DNA of 9,873 nucleotides from an uncultured Cellvibrio sp. (GTDB lineage: Bacteria; Pseudomonadota; Gammaproteobacteria; Pseudomonadales; Cellvibrionaceae). The translations under genes were made by a program, and so were the position numbers. The stretch is taken from positions 1-9,873 of the forward strand of contig CAMLRI010000039.1 of the NCBI GenBank assembly GCA_946482385.1. The letters run 5' to 3'. The notes under the pieces were generated by a model, which saw nothing but the letters and a program-made list of their open reading frames with translations, was not told the origin of the DNA and made no database searches. This document shows, one piece after another, positions 7,134 through 9,873 of this stretch; the stretch's first letter is position 1, and each line of letters opens with the position of its first letter.

Positions 7134-8732
7134 TTACAATAACAGGCGACGCAGATCACCAATTACAGACACCAGATAAGTCATGAAACGGCCAGCATCA
7201 GCGCCATTGACCGCACGGTGATCGTACGACAGCGACAGCGGCAGCATGTTGCGCGGAATAAACTCTTTACCATTCCACACCGGCTTCATTTGCGCACGCG
7301 ACACACCCAAAATACCCACTTCGTTAGGCGCAGACACCATGGGGGTAAAACCATTGCCACCCATAGCACCCAGGCTGGAAATAGTGAAGCAACCACCCTG
7401 CATTTCAGCTGGAGTCAACTTGCCATCGCGAGCTTTTTTGGCAAGCACATTAATTTCGTCAGCCAATTCAAACAGGCCTTTTTTATCGGCATTGCGCACC
7501 ACCGGCACCAACAAACCATTAGGGGTATCCACCGCAATACCAATGTGCACAAACTTTTTCTGCACAATGCTTTCGCCGTCGTGATGCATAGACACGTTGA
7601 ACGAAGGCTCAGCCACCAATGCAGCGGCAACAGCTTTTACAATAAACGGCAACGGAGTCAGCTTGCTGCCACGCTTTTCCGCTTCCGCTTTCATGCTGTT
7701 ACGGAAAGCCTCCAGATCGGTGATGTCGGCATCGTCAAATTGAGTAATACGCGGAACATTCAACCAGCTGCGCGTCATTGCTTCCGCAGTCAGCTTTTTG
7801 ATTTTGCTCATTTTAACGATTTCGATTTCACCAAACTTGGAGTAATCGACAACTGGTAATGCAGGAATACCCGAGCCACCACCTAATGAAGCGCCAGATT
7901 GCGCCGCTTGCACAATCGGCTTCACATAAGCGCGAACATCATCCTTTAACAGGCGGCCGCGGGGGCCAGTGCCTGATACTTTGCCCATATCAACACCCAG
8001 TTGACGGGCCAGCTTGCGCACCGCCGGGCCAGCATACACATCACCGGTTTGCACAACCTCTTCGGCTTTTTCTACTTTGGCGGCAACCGGGGCCGCCTTG
8101 GGCGCTTCTGCTTTGGGTGCAGGAGCAGGTGCAGCTTCCGCTTTTGCAGGCGCTGCTGCCGGCGCAGCAACTGCACCGCCAGTAGTGGCCAATACGCCAA
8201 TCACCGCACCTTGGGAAACCTTATCGCCAACATTCAGTGCCAGGCTAACAATTTTGCCTGCGGCCTCGGCTGGAATTTCCATGGAAGCCTTATCGGTTTC
8301 CAGCACAATCAAGGAGTCGCCAGCGGCGACTTCATCGCCAACCTTGACGCAAACCTCAATCACTTCCACACCTTCAGCACCACCTATATCGGGCACCTGC
8401 ATCTTGATTTCGGCACTGGCTGCCGGCGCCGCGGCAGCAACCGGAGCGGGAGCCGCCACTGGTGCGGGCGCTGGCTCTGCGGCAGCACTGGCGCCCGCAG
8501 CCTCAACTTCCAACAGCAAATCGCCCTGGGAAACCTTGTCACCCACATTCACTTTAATAGCGACAACCTTGCCTGATGCATCGGCGGGTATTTCCATTGA
8601 AGCCTTGTCGGTTTCGAGCACGACAATCGAATCGCCTTCGGCGATAACATCGCCCACTTTGACGGAGATTTCGATTACTTCAACGCCTTCTGCGCCGCCA
8701 ATATCGGGCACTTTAATTGATTGAATTGCCAC
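7134..8732 (-). CDS. aceF: Pyruvate dehydrogenase E2, dihydrolipoamide acetyltransferase
   Basis: AceF is the core of the pyruvate dehydrogenase complex. It receives acetyl groups from E1 on swinging lipoyl arms and passes them to CoA. The 532 residues have two lipoyl domains (about 2-78 and 109-183), each with ETDKASMEIPA carrying the lipoylated lysine (K43 and K148). Ala/Pro-rich linkers follow each domain (about 79-108 and 184-230), then the E1/E3-binding domain (about 234-270) and the catalytic domain (about 300-532) with YDHRAVNGADAGRF near the end; H505 is the catalytic base. The usual HxxxDG reads HxxxNG here, with N509. E. coli has three lipoyl domains, so this is the two-domain layout. 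The start is GTG at 8732-8730, with GAGGA at 8743-8739 six bases upstream. No lpd follows; a terminator comes 28 bases after the stop. Confidence 0.97.
   Translation of the reverse strand: MAIQSIKVPDIGGAEGVEVIEISVKVGDVIAEGDSIVVLETDKASMEIPADASGKVVAIKVNVGDKVSQGDLLLEVEAAGASAAAEPAPAPVAAPAPVAAAAPAASAEIKMQVPDIGGAEGVEVIEVCVKVGDEVAAGDSLIVLETDKASMEIPAEAAGKIVSLALNVGDKVSQGAVIGVLATTGGAVAAPAAAPAKAEAAPAPAPKAEAPKAAPVAAKVEKAEEVVQTGDVYAGPAVRKLARQLGVDMGKVSGTGPRGRLLKDDVRAYVKPIVQAAQSGASLGGGSGIPALPVVDYSKFGEIEIVKMSKIKKLTAEAMTRSWLNVPRITQFDDADITDLEAFRNSMKAEAEKRGSKLTPLPFIVKAVAAALVAEPSFNVSMHHDGESIVQKKFVHIGIAVDTPNGLLVPVVRNADKKGLFELADEINVLAKKARDGKLTPAEMQGGCFTISSLGAMGGNGFTPMVSAPNEVGILGVSRAQMKPVWNGKEFIPRNMLPLSLSYDHRAVNGADAGRFMTYLVSVIGDLRRLLL
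8184..8729 (-). repeat. Internal duplication: two lipoyl domains within aceF
   Basis: Residues 2-78 (8729-8499) and 109-183 (8408-8184) of AceF are near-duplicates. They share VPDIGGAEGVEVIE, VLETDKASMEIPA and NVGDKVSQG at matching positions. The intervening and following linkers are Ala/Pro-rich low-complexity DNA. The very similar protein sequence suggests recent duplication or ongoing gene conversion between the copies. Confidence 0.85.
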
Positions 8733-8738
8733 TGTAAT

Positions 8739-8743
8739 TCCTC
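8739..8743 (-). promoter_or_regulatory. Strong Shine-Dalgarno before the GTG start of aceF
   Basis: GAGGA on the minus strand lies 6 bases before the GTG at 8732-8730. This fixes the unusual start codon: the next residues, AIQSIKVPDIG, begin the first lipoyl domain at once, leaving no room for a later start. Confidence 0.75.
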
Positions 8744-8787
8744 GCTAAACGGTTCGATCAACGGTTATTGAATACGAATAGAAACAG

Positions 8788-8814
8788 CATCGCCCTCTTT
8801 GTGGGAGGGCGATG
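8788..8814. other. Strong intercistronic stem-loop between aceE and aceF
   Basis: CATCGCCCTC (8788-8797) pairs perfectly with GAGGGCGATG (8805-8814) around a 7-base loop, just after the aceE stop. On the minus strand, the aceE-to-aceF direction, it is followed by CTGTTTC, not a real T-run, so it should not fully terminate. It may protect the aceE 3' end or set the aceE/aceF ratio. On the + strand five T follow (8816-8820), so it could end antisense transcription. Confidence 0.6.
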
Positions 8815-8818
8815 GTTT

Positions 8819-9873
8819 TTACACACTCATGGGATCCGCTTTTTCTGGATCTATACCAAATTTCTTGATGGCCTTGGCAACCACATCGGCTTTGATCTTG
8901 CCTTGGTCAGCCAGGGATTTAAGCGCTGCAATCACCACAAAGTAGCGGTTTACCTCGAAGAAGTGACGCAACTGGGTGCGGGTATCACTGCGACCAAAAC
9001 CTTCTGTTCCCAGCACTGTGTAATGGCCTGGAACATAGGCGCGCAGTTGCTCGGAGTAGGTTTTGAGGTTGTCGGTAGAGATAATAAATGGGCCTTCAGC
9101 ACCTTCCAATACCTGGGTGATATAGGGCTTGCGCGGTGTTGCGGTTGGGTTGAGCATATTCCAGCGGGTAGCGCGCTGACCATCGCGGGTCAGTTCGTTC
9201 ACACTGGTCACGCTCCATACATCCGCTTCCACATCAAATTCGTTGCGCAGGATTTCTGCGGCAAAACGCACTTCGCGCAAAATTGTGCCGGCACCCATCA
9301 ACTGCACGCGGTTCTTGGCTTTGCCAGTACCCTTTTCCAGTTGGTAGATACCCTTGATGATGCCTTCTTCAGCACCTTCCGGCATATCCGGGTGTTGATA
9401 GTTTTCGTTCATCAATGAAACGTAGTAAAAGACGTTTTCATTGTCATGGTACATGCGCTTGATACCGTCCTGAATGATCACCGCCAGCTCGTAAGCGTAG
9501 GTGGGATCGTAAGAGCGGCAGTTAGGAATGGTATTGGCAAATACATGGCTGTGGCCATCCTGATGCTGCAAACCTTCACCATTCAGCGTAGTGCGGCCAG
9601 CAGTAGCGCCCATGAGGAAACCGCGCGCTTGCGAATCACCCGCTGCCCATGCGAGGTCACCGATACGTTGGAAACCAAACATGGAGTAATAAATATAAAA
9701 CGGAATCATCGGCTTTCTGTAATTGCTATACGCAGTTGCCGCAGCAATCCAGGAAGCCATTGAGCCTGCTTCGTTGATACCTTCTTCCAGAATCTGACCG
9801 GTTGCCGATTCATGGTAAGACATCATTTGACCCGCATCATGGGGAACGTATTTCTGGCCTTCCGATGAGTAAA
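8819..9873 (-). CDS. aceE: Pyruvate dehydrogenase E1 component, C-terminal part (5' end outside window)
   Basis: AceE is the homodimeric, thiamine-diphosphate-dependent E1 that decarboxylates pyruvate and acetylates the lipoyl groups of AceF. About 350 of the usual roughly 885 residues are visible; the frame is open to the right edge, where it reads YSSEGQKYVPHDAGQ before the first visible methionine. The match to the E. coli protein runs throughout: GQILEEGINEAGSMASWIAA, PFYIYYSMFGFQRIGDLAWA, the active-site region NGEGLQHQDGHSH, and the C-terminal domain with MPEGAEEGIIKGIY, SVTSVNELTRDGQ and GFGRSDTRTQLRHFFEV. The stop is TAA at 8821-8819. aceF follows after 86 bases that include a hairpin. 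The homodimeric type, rather than the alpha/beta PdhAB type, fits a gammaproteobacterium. Confidence 0.97.
   Translation of the reverse strand, partial: YSSEGQKYVPHDAGQMMSYHESATGQILEEGINEAGSMASWIAAATAYSNYRKPMIPFYIYYSMFGFQRIGDLAWAAGDSQARGFLMGATAGRTTLNGEGLQHQDGHSHVFANTIPNCRSYDPTYAYELAVIIQDGIKRMYHDNENVFYYVSLMNENYQHPDMPEGAEEGIIKGIYQLEKGTGKAKNRVQLMGAGTILREVRFAAEILRNEFDVEADVWSVTSVNELTRDGQRATRWNMLNPTATPRKPYITQVLEGAEGPFIISTDNLKTYSEQLRAYVPGHYTVLGTEGFGRSDTRTQLRHFFEVNRYFVVIAALKSLADQGKIKADVVAKAIKKFGIDPEKADPMSV

Noticed and set aside
8014..8724. 236-codon Ala/Thr/Ser-rich frame on the + strand, resembling a secreted low-complexity protein
   Set aside because: It is the complement of the aceF lipoyl domains and Ala/Pro linkers; the repeats come from the aceF duplication.

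Overview
The window looks like a chromosomal housekeeping stretch from a gammaproteobacterium. The proteins read as close relatives of pseudomonad, Cellvibrio-type and E. coli versions (PpnN, TadA, PdxH, MobA, AceF, AceE). A two-lipoyl-domain AceF and a secreted lipoprotein esterase of a plant-polysaccharide type suggest the Cellvibrio/Pseudomonas side of the class. That placement is inferred from remembered family resemblance, not from a search. I see no mobile element, tRNA, rRNA, CRISPR array, phage gene or defence system.

Layout: (1) Positions 1-675 hold the 3' part of ppnN on the + strand. (2) Positions 676-1020 have no recognisable gene and carry small stem-loops, including the likely terminator of the operon that converges from the right. 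(3) Positions 1021-4657, minus strand, form a tight five-gene run in transcription order: pdxH, a PIG3-type quinone oxidoreductase, a CaiB/BaiF CoA-transferase, a DUF1653 protein and tadA. Every junction overlaps: three are 4-base ATGA overlaps and the last is 11 bases. (4) Positions 4658-4945 are a divergent promoter region. (5) Positions 4946-6001, + strand, hold mobA and a VanZ-family membrane protein. (6) Positions 5998-6984, minus strand, hold a lipoprotein alpha/beta hydrolase whose stop codon overlaps that of the VanZ gene. (7) From 7079 to the right edge, minus strand, is the pyruvate dehydrogenase operon: aceE (cut by the window edge), an 86-base gap with a strong hairpin, aceF, and a perfect bidirectional terminator.

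Functional themes are cofactors and central metabolism. PdxH makes pyridoxal phosphate, MobA makes the molybdenum guanine dinucleotide cofactor, AceE/AceF make acetyl-CoA, PpnN recycles nucleotides, and TadA makes inosine at the tRNA-Arg wobble position. The points most worth a second look are the overlapping operon with its DUF1653 gene of unknown function, the aceE-aceF hairpin, and the altered acid region of the lipoprotein esterase. I found no convincing evidence for a wholly new biological system.
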